From assembly GCF_017168235.1 (NCBI RefSeq), contig NZ_JABFAO010000065.1, positions 1 through 36,163 of the forward strand: DNA of 36,163 bases. The letters run 5' to 3'. Shown here in pieces: positions 14,256-21,925 of this stretch; positions within the stretch are counted from its first letter, which is position 1, and every line of letters begins with the position of its first letter. Origin of the DNA: Rhodococcus sp. KRD197 (GTDB lineage: Bacteria; Actinomycetota; Actinomycetes; Mycobacteriales; Mycobacteriaceae). The translations under genes were made by a program, and so were the position numbers. The notes beneath the pieces are model-generated. The model did no database searches. It saw nothing but the letters and a program-made list of their open reading frames with translations, and was not told where the DNA came from.

Positions 14256-15536
14256 ATGGTCTCCCGCATCGACACGTCACAGATCCACCTCATCGACTCC
14301 CGACACGTCTGGCATCCGTACGGGGGCTTCCCCTCGACGACATCGCCGCTGGTGGTGGACAGTGCCCAAGGCGTCCGGCTGACGCTGTCCGATGGGCGCG
14401 AGCTCGTCGACGGCATGAGCTCGTGGTGGGCCGCGATCCACGGCTACCGGCACCCCGTGCTCGACGCAGCGGCGCACGCGCAGCTCGGGCGGATGAGTCA
14501 CGTCATGTTCGGCGGGCTCACCCACGAACCTGCCGCGCGCCTCGCCGAGCTCCTCGTGCAGATCACTCCCGACGGCCTCGACAAGGTCTTCTTCGCCGAT
14601 TCCGGATCGGTCTCGGTGGAAGTCGCCATCAAGATGAGCATTCAGTACTGGCGTAGCCGGGGGAAGCCAGGTAAGAGCCGGTTGTTGACGTGGCGGGGCG
14701 GTTATCACGGTGACACGTTCGCGCCGATGAGCATCTGCGATCCCGACGGCGGAATGCACTCGCTGTGGTCAGAGGTGTTGACTCGTCAGATCTTTGCGCC
14801 GGCGCCTCCCCGAGACTTCGACACTGACTATGTGCGGGACTTCGAGGGCATTCTCGCGGCGCACGCCGATGAGATCGCAGCAATCGTCGTCGAACCCATC
14901 GTTCAGGGCGCGGGTGGAATGCGATTCCACGACGCCGCCTATCTCGCCGAGCTGCGCCGGATGGCCGACGCGCACGACGTGCTGCTGGTGTTCGACGAGA
15001 TCGCGACCGGCTTCGGCCGCACGGGCGCGTTGTTCGCCTCCGATCATGCCGGCGTCACCCCGGACGTGATGTGCGTCGGGAAGGCGCTGACCGGCGGCTA
15101 CATGACCCTCGCCGCCACGCTGTGCACCGCGCAGGTCGCGGAGGTGATCAGTGCGGGGGCCGGCGGTGGTCTCATGCACGGCCCCACGTTCATGGGCAAT
15201 CCGCTGGCTTGCGCGGTTGCGGTCGCAGCGATCGAGCTCCTGCTCAGCCGCGATTGGCAGGGTGAAGTGGCAAACATCGAACGACGGCTGCGCGACGGTT
15301 TGGCCGGGGTCCAGTCGCTGCCGGGCGTCGCCGACGTGCGGGTGTTGGGCGGCATCGGCGTCGTCGAGATGAAGCAACCCGTCGACATGCAACGGGCCAC
15401 CGACGCGGCCGTCGGCGAGGGTGTCTGGCTGCGTCCCTTTGGGAAATTGGTGTACGCGATGCCGCCCTACATCTGCTCTGACCAGGACCTCGACCGAATC
15501 GCCGCGGCAATGAGAGCAGTCGCATCACAGACTTGA
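14256..15536 (+). CDS. bioA: Adenosylmethionine-8-amino-7-oxononanoate aminotransferase
   Basis: A 426-residue PLP enzyme of biotin synthesis that converts 7-keto-8-aminopelargonate to 7,8-diaminopelargonate using S-adenosylmethionine as amino donor. Marks of the family: HVWHPYGGF near the start (residues 17-25), GMSSWWAAIHGYRHP (53-67), the PLP phosphate loop DSGSVSVE (115-122), D247 in VFDEIATGFGRTG, and the Schiff-base lysine K276 (VGKALTGG), followed by HGPTFMGNPLACAVA. Length is normal. The start could be TTG 14250 or ATG 14256; ATG is preferred. No BioQ-like site is seen upstream; repeat copy B fills the leader instead. It is first in bioA-bioF-bioD, the mycobacterial order; bioB is not in the window. 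Confidence 0.95.
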   Translation: MVSRIDTSQIHLIDSRHVWHPYGGFPSTTSPLVVDSAQGVRLTLSDGRELVDGMSSWWAAIHGYRHPVLDAAAHAQLGRMSHVMFGGLTHEPAARLAELLVQITPDGLDKVFFADSGSVSVEVAIKMSIQYWRSRGKPGKSRLLTWRGGYHGDTFAPMSICDPDGGMHSLWSEVLTRQIFAPAPPRDFDTDYVRDFEGILAAHADEIAAIVVEPIVQGAGGMRFHDAAYLAELRRMADAHDVLLVFDEIATGFGRTGALFASDHAGVTPDVMCVGKALTGGYMTLAATLCTAQVAEVISAGAGGGLMHGPTFMGNPLACAVAVAAIELLLSRDWQGEVANIERRLRDGLAGVQSLPGVADVRVLGGIGVVEMKQPVDMQRATDAAVGEGVWLRPFGKLVYAMPPYICSDQDLDRIAAAMRAVASQT

Positions 15537-15554
15537 ACACCGTTCAAGTAGGGT
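15531..15554 (+). promoter_or_regulatory. BioQ-like operator and internal promoter before bioF
   Basis: ACTTGAAC-ACC-GTTCAAGT (15531-15549) is a perfect 8+3+8 palindrome. It contains TGAAC-N3-GTTCA, close to the TGAAC-N3-GTTAC operator reported for the TetR-type biotin regulator BioQ in Corynebacterium. It overlaps the bioA stop codon and its last base is the first base of a TAGGGT -10 box (15549-15554), which is 7 nt before the bioF GTG at 15562. Repressor bound here would shut an internal, leaderless bioFD promoter. Confidence 0.72.
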
Positions 15555-15561
15555 CGTGTGC

Positions 15562-16686
15562 GTGCACACTCTCGACTGGTTGACCGACGCCGCGGAACAG
15601 CGCGCTGCTCGCGGACTGCACCGAACGCTGCGCAGTCGATCGAACGCGGTCATCGACCTCGCCTCCAACGACTACCTTGGGCTGGGTGACAACCCGGAGG
15701 TGCAGGACGCCGCCTGCGCTGCCGTCCGCCGATGGGGTGTCGGCGCGACGGGGTCCAGGCTCGTCACGGGAACCACCGAACTGCACCTCGCGCTGGAGTC
15801 CGAACTCGCGTCCTTCGTCGGCGCAGAATCGGGTCTGGTGTTCTCCTCCGGCTACACCGCCAATCTCGGTGTCGTGGCCGCGATGTCAGGTCGTGGGTCA
15901 CTCGTGCTGTCCGATTCGGCCTCTCATGCCTCACTCGTGGACGCCTGCCGGCTCTCTCGCGCCGACGTCGAGGTCTACGACCGGCGGGATCTCGCCTCGG
16001 TCTCCCGGTTCCTGAGCGTACGGACCCAGGAACGCGCGCTTGTCGTCACCGACTCGGTATTCAGTGCCGACGGAGATCTCGCGCCGCTGCGCGAACTACA
16101 CATGCTGTGCCGACGCCACTCCGCGCTCCTCGTAGTCGACGAAGCGCACGGTGTCGGCGTCCGAGGCGCGGGTGGTCGCGGACTCGTCCACGAACTGGGC
16201 TTGGCTGGTGAGCCTGACATCCTGATCACCGCGACCCTGTCCAAATCCCTTGCGGCGCAGGGTGGGGTAGTCCTTGGCCCGAGCGTCGTTCGTGATCACC
16301 TGATCGATACCGCGCGTCCTTTCATCTTCGACACTGGTCTTGCTCCTGCCGCGGTGGGTGCTGCTCGTGCCGCGTTGGCCGTGCTCGAAAGGGAACCCGA
16401 GCGTGCACAGGCGGTGCGTGACAACGCCGCTCGCCTCGCCTCGATCGTCGGCGTCGACAAGCCTGAGTCGGCCGTCGTCTCGGTCGTTCTCGGCGACGCC
16501 GAACGCGCGTACGACGCTGCGCAGGAAGCGTTTCGGCGGGGGGTCCACGTGGGCTGCTTCCGTCCGCCGTCGGTGCCGCAAGGTACGTCCAGACTGCGGC
16601 TCACCGCCCGAGCCACGTTGACCGAGCGCGATCTCGAGACGGTCGAAGACGTGCTCGGATCCATCCTTCGAGGCGTCCCCGCGTGA
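15562..16686 (+). CDS. bioF: 8-amino-7-oxononanoate synthase
   Basis: A 374-residue PLP enzyme that condenses pimeloyl thioester with alanine, the step before BioA. Typical features: IDLASNDYLGLG (31-42), GATGSRLVTGTTELH (61-75), FSSGYTANLGV (95-104), VVDEAHGVGVRGAGGRG (191-207) and the PLP lysine K228 in TATLSKSLAAQGG. The start GTG 15562 is chosen over GTG 15556 because the TAGGGT -10 box lies exactly 7 nt upstream, matching the leaderless geometry of other genes here. It begins 25 nt after the bioA stop behind a BioQ-like palindrome, and its stop overlaps the bioD start. Confidence 0.94.
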   Translation: MHTLDWLTDAAEQRAARGLHRTLRSRSNAVIDLASNDYLGLGDNPEVQDAACAAVRRWGVGATGSRLVTGTTELHLALESELASFVGAESGLVFSSGYTANLGVVAAMSGRGSLVLSDSASHASLVDACRLSRADVEVYDRRDLASVSRFLSVRTQERALVVTDSVFSADGDLAPLRELHMLCRRHSALLVVDEAHGVGVRGAGGRGLVHELGLAGEPDILITATLSKSLAAQGGVVLGPSVVRDHLIDTARPFIFDTGLAPAAVGAARAALAVLEREPERAQAVRDNAARLASIVGVDKPESAVVSVVLGDAERAYDAAQEAFRRGVHVGCFRPPSVPQGTSRLRLTARATLTERDLETVEDVLGSILRGVPA

Positions 16687-17372
16687 CCATACTCGTCGTG
16701 ACGGGCACGTCCACCGACGTCGGAAAGACAATCGCGACAGCAGCACTCGCCGCAGCAGCCATGAAGATGGGTGCGACGGTAGCTGTGGCCAAACCCGCAC
16801 AGACAGGCGTCGCCGATGGTGAACCGGGCGACCTCGCCGAGATCCAGCGTCGGTCTGGCGTCGTCGATTTGCGAGAGTCGGCGCGCTACCCCGACCCACT
16901 TGCACCCGATGTGGCGGCGCGTCGTGCGTCGATGCCGCTGCTCACTCTCGAGACGGTTCTCGACGATATTCGTTCTCTGACGGCCGATCTGGTGCTCGTG
17001 GAAGGAGCGGGCGGTCTGCTCGTACGACTAGGCGAGGACGGGTTCACCCTGGCCGATGTCGCACGTGAGCTGGATGCGCCCGTGGTCGTCGTTTGTGCGG
17101 CTGGGCTCGGCACGCTCAACCATGCTGCGTTGACCACCCTCGCCTTGGCCTCGGCCGGGCTCGTGTGTGCCGGACTGATCATCGGATCCTGGCCTGCCGA
17201 GCCAGATCTCGCGGCACGAACCAACCTCGATCAGCTGAGTGTGGTCACGGGTGCGCCGTTGATTGGGCGGCTGCCAGAGGGGGCGGGCACTATGACGCGT
17301 GCCGAGTTCATTGCTGCCGCCCCCAGTTGGCTCGATCGGCAAGCCATGAAAGGTATTCTCTCTGCGTGGTGA
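16683..17372 (+). CDS. bioD: Dethiobiotin synthetase
   Basis: A 229-residue ATP-dependent carboxylase that closes the ureido ring of dethiobiotin. The P-loop GTSTDVGKT is at residues 8-16, followed by KPAQTGV, the substrate-contacting YPDPLAPDVAARR, and VLVEGAGGLLVRL (switch-like E in VEGAGG). GTG 16683 overlaps the bioF stop codon (GTGA), so translation is coupled. bioA, bioF and bioD here cover the late pathway up to dethiobiotin; the final sulfur insertion by BioB must be encoded elsewhere. Confidence 0.95.
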   Translation: MTILVVTGTSTDVGKTIATAALAAAAMKMGATVAVAKPAQTGVADGEPGDLAEIQRRSGVVDLRESARYPDPLAPDVAARRASMPLLTLETVLDDIRSLTADLVLVEGAGGLLVRLGEDGFTLADVARELDAPVVVVCAAGLGTLNHAALTTLALASAGLVCAGLIIGSWPAEPDLAARTNLDQLSVVTGAPLIGRLPEGAGTMTRAEFIAAAPSWLDRQAMKGILSAW

Positions 17373-17378
17373 GTCGCT

Positions 17379-17888
17379 GTGAACTGGGTCGGTAAAGAAC
17401 TGAGTGTCGCGTTGCTCCTCGGGGCAGGCACTGGTGTGGTGATGATGTGGCCGACCTTGCTCGCCGGAAGCTGGGGAGCGCTATGGCTGGCCGTTGTCTT
17501 CGGTGGGCCTATCGGCCTACTGGTCGGATTCGCGGCGGTCGGTGGCGGGAAATACGCTCAGCGCCTCGATCTCTGGTGGCCGGCACGCTCCGCGCAGCGA
17601 TGGCGTCACCGCTTTGCCGGATGTTCTGCGGCCGCCGTACTGCTGCTGGTCGCTGCCGCGATGGGATGGGCAATCGCCCTCCCGTCCAATTTTTCCGCAG
17701 GTGGAGCCCCGATTCCGTGGATTGTACTGACGGTGATCGTAGTGGTGAGCTACGTATGCTCGTATCTCCTTTCGCCTGCTCAGCCGCGTGAGACTCTCAC
17801 TCCTGCTGCCGATCCGACCGCGCCAACAACGCCGCCGACCACTGCCGTCGCGAGCGGCAGCGCCACCCACAGGGAGACAGGAAGCTGA
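17379..17888 (+). CDS. Small polytopic membrane protein of unknown function
   Basis: A 169-residue protein with four hydrophobic segments (about residues 8-26, 32-52, 79-99, 112-130) and a Thr/Pro-rich cytosolic or external tail (ETLTPAADPTAPTTPPTT). I do not recognise the family. GTG 17379 is only 4 nt after the bioD stop, so it may be co-transcribed with the biotin genes, although nothing in it points to biotin uptake (it lacks BioY features). Its last 109 nt overlap the convergent gene at 17780-18112. Confidence 0.6.
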   Translation: MNWVGKELSVALLLGAGTGVVMMWPTLLAGSWGALWLAVVFGGPIGLLVGFAAVGGGKYAQRLDLWWPARSAQRWRHRFAGCSAAAVLLLVAAAMGWAIALPSNFSAGGAPIPWIVLTVIVVVSYVCSYLLSPAQPRETLTPAADPTAPTTPPTTAVASGSATHRETGS

Positions 17889-18112
17889 TCGTCGGGCACG
17901 GGTGACAAGTCCCAGAAACCGGCACCGCTGAACGTCGCCGGTACGTCCGACGGAAAGAGCGGACCCGGTAGTTCACCCTCCGAGTCGGAGACGTAAAGCG
18001 CTTCCCCGGGGATGTCTGGCTCGTTTATCGCCCACACGCCCGCGGCGACGAGTCCCAGCAGGGCCCCGAACGCGGTAGTCAATGCCGTCAGTCGAATCTT
18101 GTCCTTTGTCAC
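17780..18112 (-). CDS. Small protein with two membrane helices, unknown function
   Basis: A 110-residue protein: N-terminal helix (LTALTTAFGALLGLVAAGVWAI in part: FGALLGLVAAGVWAI), an acidic external loop (INEPDIPGEALYVSDSEGE, then FPSDVPATFSGAGFWDLSPV) and a C-terminal helix (LWVALPLATAVVGGVVGAVG). The start at GTG 18112 gives MTKDKIRLT before the first helix; the frame is open much further upstream but that part is Arg-rich and antisense to the next gene. It overlaps the convergent gene by 109 nt, which is unusual, so one of the two C-termini may be wrong, yet both proteins look natural. Function unknown. Confidence 0.55.
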   Translation of the reverse strand: MTKDKIRLTALTTAFGALLGLVAAGVWAINEPDIPGEALYVSDSEGELPGPLFPSDVPATFSGAGFWDLSPVPDDQLPVSLWVALPLATAVVGGVVGAVGSAAGVRVSRG

Positions 18113-18153
18113 CCGGTTACTTTCGGATACGTGGCTGGGGCGGGCGTGGGATT

Positions 18154-18228
18154 TGTGCACAGTATCGACACCAGTCGACGGGATGATTCCGCTGATCTCG
18201 GACGATATCGTGCAACGGCGTCCGCTCG
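18154..18228. repeat. Palindromic dispersed repeat, diverged inverted copy C
   Basis: About 75 bp in the 176-nt gap between divergent genes, opposite in orientation to copies A and B. Reading the reverse strand it keeps the order GCGGAC, GTTGCACGA, CGGAAT, CCCGTCG, TCGA and CTGTGCAC, and the hairpin ACGATATCGT where B has ACGAAGTCGT. Sequence identity is much lower, but paired arms are kept. Confidence 0.5.
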
Positions 18229-18288
18229 AGGTTGGAGAACGTGCAATCTCGACGGTATCGTTGCCGATATGACAATGCAGAAAGGCGC

Positions 18289-19249
18289 ATGACAGCCGCC
18301 ACGACGGTGCGCAGAGCGCTGCGCCCCCGCCATGTACATTTCGCCGCGAACTACCTGTGGATCGTCGACGAAACTCAGCCGGTTGCCGTACTCCTCGAGC
18401 CAGACACTCACGAGGTTCAAAAAATCGTCGATTGGTCCGCGCTGCCGGCGAGGCCACCCGGCACGCGAGCAGGCGAAATCGTTTCCGACGACCACGGGTT
18501 GTGGGTTCAGAGTCACTCCGAAGGCCCGCTCGTTCGGGTAACGCCCAATGGCATCGAGCACGCTGAATATACCGAGCATCACGTTCTCTTGTGTGCGGGA
18601 CCGACCGGCGCCTGGGCCGTGTCCTTACCCCACAAGCGCAACGACGTCGCGCGAACGCGAGACACTCCACCGCAGCGGAATCCTGTGCCTCGGCCGGAAT
18701 TGCTACTCGCCCCACCTGGGGGCGGCGTCCGACTCTTCCGGGTCGAGGATTTATTGGCTGCAGTGGATTTCGACGAAGCAGCACTGATACTCGGCGTCGA
18801 GCACGCACCCTGGACGCGGGTACCACGCACCTCGGATCGAGGTAAGATCGTCCCCGACGAGTACGTCCTGCAGTACAGCAGGTCGTGGTTGCGAGTGCCC
18901 TTCGATCAGCCCATTCCCGACGTGATCACCCGTCGGAAGTATCGCGGGCGTCATCGCGTTCACATACGGTGCCAGCGTGGGCTTTCGCGGAAAAGCGCTG
19001 TACCTCGACTACTACGGCGAAGAGGTATCCGACCGAGTGAAGGCCGATCCATTGCTGCGCGCAGAGGCGAACAGAGCATTCACGGTGTGGTGCCTTGCGA
19101 CCGCAATGCTGCTTGTGGCGCCGATAGCCTGGATCTTCTCGGACTTCCATCGCGACAGAAGCGTCTGGGAGTTGATCGGTTTGGCTGCCTACGTCTTTCT
19201 GGCTGTGATCGTCGGGGGTTATCCGCTCGAAAAGATCAAGAACCTGTGA
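18289..19249 (+). pseudogene. Membrane protein of unknown function with an apparent frameshift
   Basis: From ATG 18289 (AAAGG upstream) the frame encodes about 214 natural-looking residues (HVHFAANYLWIVDE, GLWVQSHSEGPLVRV, GPTGAWAVSLP, YSRSWLRVPFDQPIPDVI) with a propeller-like flavour. After IPDVIT near 18930 it becomes Arg-rich. A different frame opens at 18926, just after a TGA at 18923-18925, and encodes VGSIAGVIAFTYGASVGF, then three hydrophobic segments ending VGGYPLEKIKNL at 19249. Skipping one base near 18931 joins both into a single protein of about 320 residues. Either a natural +1 frameshift mutation or a sequencing error at the CCC is likely. Two separate genes, the second from GTG 18977, is the alternative, but that GTG has no ribosome binding site. 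Confidence 0.5.
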
Positions 19250-19289
19250 TGGGGCTCGTTGTTTGCCGGATCAACGTCACCGTAGTGCC

Positions 19290-19796
19290 GTGAGCGTGCG
19301 GTCGAACGTCCTGTGGATGATCGAGGATCTCGAGCCGTTCCCGGACGCCCCGGCGGTCGGAGATATGTGTTCACCGACCACTTATTGGGCGGCACCAGCC
19401 GATGTCGGGCTGTCGTCCGAACTCTCGTGCGATGTCAGTGTCGAGGTAGAGGAGGTGGTCACCGATCTTGGAGTGGAACGCGTGGCACACCTCGCGCACG
19501 GCTTCACCACGGTACTTCCGGCACACATCCAGGGGAACGGACGCGTCACGTTGAACGGATGCCTCGTCTGGAATCGGTACCTCTGGATGGACTACCGCAC
19601 TCGCCCGTCGGGGCGAGCCACAGTCATCTCTCGTCATCCAGTGACGCAGCGAGCAACACAGGCGCCGACGAGTCATCCAGGTTGGTACAGCGTCACCTAC
19701 GAAGGGCCGAAAGTGCTTCAGCCCGTGGGGTACATCCCGCCGGGGCACCACGTGGTGTCGTATGCGCTGTCGGTGGAATTGGTGTCGACGGGCTGA
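19290..19796 (+). CDS. Protein of unknown function
   Basis: A 168-residue soluble protein with no signal peptide or membrane helix and no motif I recognise. It contains acidic beta-like stretches (CDVSVEVEEVVTDLGVERVAHLAHG) and a Trp/Tyr-rich middle (LVWNRYLWMDYRTRPSG), then PGWYSVTYEGPKVLQPVGYIPPGHHVVSY, which suggests a beta-sandwich. GTG 19290 is the best start; GTG 19299 is possible. It follows the frameshifted gene by 40 nt and converges with the ABC permease, with only 6 nt between stops. Confidence 0.55.
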   Translation: MSVRSNVLWMIEDLEPFPDAPAVGDMCSPTTYWAAPADVGLSSELSCDVSVEVEEVVTDLGVERVAHLAHGFTTVLPAHIQGNGRVTLNGCLVWNRYLWMDYRTRPSGRATVISRHPVTQRATQAPTSHPGWYSVTYEGPKVLQPVGYIPPGHHVVSYALSVELVSTG

Positions 19797-19802
19797 TCTC
19801 GA

Positions 19803-20870
19803 TCAGGGGCCGAGTCGCCTGACACCCCACATGCCGACGAGCGAGGCGGTCCCGCCCAGGAGAAGCATCAGACCGGTTTCGGTGACTTGGAAGCGCCAGT
19901 AGTCGTCCTCGGTGTGGAAGGCGATCTCGTACCTGTCGACACCCTGATTTCGTAGGCACGTGTCGTATGTCGCGTACGCCGCTTCCTGTTGAATCTGTCT
20001 TCTCTCGGTGTACTCATCGTCGGTCTCGTCGGGACGCCTGGCACGGTCGTCTGATTCAGCCACAGTGGCGCAACGGGATTCGTCGGGGATGATCCTTGCG
20101 CCATCCCTGTCGACGTAGCCGGCCGCGACAACCCACGTCCCATCGGTGGTGAAGTACGGATTCGGTGCGTATTCCGTTGCGCGAGCGTAGCCGCTGATCG
20201 GCTCGACTTCGATCTGCGGGTCTCCGTAGTCCTCCCGCACAATCAAGGTCAAGGCGACCGGAACGAACAAGAACACGACGACGGTGGTCACCATCGCGCC
20301 GACCGTCGATCGGAGGAAGATCGCGGCGGTACCCCCGACCAGCATTGCGAGCAGGGTGTACCCACCGATGGCTATGCCAGTCGTCTCGAAGTACGGGAAG
20401 TCGTAGAGCGAAATCGCGATACCCGTCATCGCGCCGTCTTCGGCGAACGCGCGAGCATTGCCACCCGCGGTCGCAGCCCACCGCAGGCTCAGACCGAGAC
20501 ATACCATCGCGGCAGTGATAGGCACGAAGACTACGACTACCCGGGCGAAATACCAGTGCAGGCGGCTGACGGACTGCGTCATCCCCAGCACGTGCGTCCG
20601 CTGCTCGATATCGCGGGAGAACGCAGTAACACCGACGAACAAACCCAGCGCCAGCGGCAGGAGGAGAGCGAACAGCGTCGTCAACGTCAGGGCCGTCTCG
20701 GGTCGGCACCGGCCGACATCATTCCAACGTGAACAAATCTGTCCGAAAGTCCACGTCGAATCGTTCTGTTCGACAACGACTGCGGCAGCCACGGTCACCG
20801 CAGTGAGAAGGACTATGAGCGTCAGAGTTGCTATCAGGCTCCGGCGGTTCTGGCGCCAGACTGCCCACAT
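19803..20870 (-). CDS. ABC-2 type permease, second of a paralogous pair
   Basis: A 355-residue membrane subunit of an ABC transporter: N-terminal helix after WRQNRRSLIATLTLIV, helices around residues 55-85, 100-125, 150-175 and 180-205, a large extracytoplasmic domain (about 210-325) with Cys pairs, and a final helix ending VGMWGVRRLGP. It shares plan and signature stretches with the preceding permease: LFVGVTAFSRDIEQRTHVLGMTQSVSR against VFVGVTVFSRDIERRSHVLGLTQAVSR. The ATG at 20870 overlaps the upstream stop (TGATG), so the two are translationally coupled. With the single ATPase upstream they probably form one exporter. Confidence 0.85.
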   Translation of the reverse strand: MWAVWRQNRRSLIATLTLIVLLTAVTVAAAVVVEQNDSTWTFGQICSRWNDVGRCRPETALTLTTLFALLLPLALGLFVGVTAFSRDIEQRTHVLGMTQSVSRLHWYFARVVVVFVPITAAMVCLGLSLRWAATAGGNARAFAEDGAMTGIAISLYDFPYFETTGIAIGGYTLLAMLVGGTAAIFLRSTVGAMVTTVVVFLFVPVALTLIVREDYGDPQIEVEPISGYARATEYAPNPYFTTDGTWVVAAGYVDRDGARIIPDESRCATVAESDDRARRPDETDDEYTERRQIQQEAAYATYDTCLRNQGVDRYEIAFHTEDDYWRFQVTETGLMLLLGGTASLVGMWGVRRLGP

Positions 20871-21925
20871 CACGGCTGCAACCGCCTCGTCAGTCGGGCA
20901 GAGGCGCCGGCGAGAAGCGCTGCCAGCAGCAGGCACAGCGCAGCCTCTGTGAGTTGGAAGCGCCAGAACAGGCTGTCGGGGTGGTAGCGGTTCTCGAAGT
21001 GATCGATGCCCAGGCCGCGGAGGCAGTCGATCCGTTCGGCCGCTACGCCTCGGTCGTAAGCGGATATGCGGGCATCGAATTCGGCGGTGGTCTCGTCGGG
21101 GCGGGCCTCCGGCCAATTGTCGTGATTCGGCGGGCAGGTGTCCCAGGCGACGGTGACGGGATCGCCGTTCAGATCGATGTAGTCGGATCCGATGAGCCAA
21201 CGCTGCGACAGTACGTCTGGGTTGGAGGAGTACGTAGCGGAATCGCTTCCGTAGAAGTTGTCCGCCAACTCGATCTTCTCGATTTCGGGCGACGCATAGT
21301 GCTCGCGGATGGCCGTCGGTAACACCAGCAGTACAGCGGCCATGGTTACGAGCGTCAGAATCATTGCGCCAATTGTGTTACGGAGCAATAGTGCTAGTGC
21401 GCTGCCGACGGCAAGGCTCAGCGCGGTGTACGCCGCAGGCGCAATGCCTGCCGCGCCGAACAGTGGGAATGAAAGGCGTGAATCGAAGTACCCGACAAAG
21501 GCATAGGCGCCCGAGAACGAGCGGAACCGCACCCAGTAGGACACCAGACCGAGGACTCCCATGGCGAGGACAATGGGAGCGAACACGACGAGAATGCGGG
21601 TCCAGTACCATCGCCGACGGCTGACTGCCTGAGTCAGACCGAGTACATGGCTGCGGCGTTCGATGTCCCGGGAAAATACGGTGACGCCGACGAATACGCC
21701 CAGCAGAACCGGTAGCGCGATCGTCGCGAGAGATGCTGCCGTGAGCGCTGTTTCCGCCACGCACGCGGGGGTGGAGTATCCGAAACAGTAGAAGAATACG
21801 GTTCCGAAGGAGCGAACTCCGTCGAGCACCAGCGTCGTGGCCATCATGACTGCGGAGATCAGCAGAGGCGTCAAAATGCCTGTGAGGATCGTGCCGCGGA
21901 ATTGGCGCCAGGTCACCCAGATCAT
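20870..21925 (-). CDS. ABC-2 type permease, first of a paralogous pair
   Basis: A 351-residue membrane subunit, paralogous to its downstream neighbour. It begins MIWVTWRQFRGTILTGIL and shows the cytosolic loop FSRDIERRSHVLGLTQAVSRRRW (positions about 86-108, quoted in part) common to both, several helices, then a large external domain with Cys residues (DTCPPNHDNW, ERIDCLRGLG) and a last helix ending ARLTRRLQP. The start overlaps the ATPase stop by ATGA. Permease pairs with a big loop and a GntR/YtrA regulator are typical of exporters that respond to cell-wall-active peptides; the substrate here is not known. Confidence 0.87.
   Translation of the reverse strand: MIWVTWRQFRGTILTGILTPLLISAVMMATTLVLDGVRSFGTVFFYCFGYSTPACVAETALTAASLATIALPVLLGVFVGVTVFSRDIERRSHVLGLTQAVSRRRWYWTRILVVFAPIVLAMGVLGLVSYWVRFRSFSGAYAFVGYFDSRLSFPLFGAAGIAPAAYTALSLAVGSALALLLRNTIGAMILTLVTMAAVLLVLPTAIREHYASPEIEKIELADNFYGSDSATYSSNPDVLSQRWLIGSDYIDLNGDPVTVAWDTCPPNHDNWPEARPDETTAEFDARISAYDRGVAAERIDCLRGLGIDHFENRYHPDSLFWRFQLTEAALCLLLAALLAGASARLTRRLQP

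Noticed and set aside
18977..19249. Independent small membrane protein from GTG 18977
   Set aside because: No ribosome binding site or -10 box; the frame is open and natural-looking upstream to 18926, which fits the frameshift explanation better, though it is not excluded.
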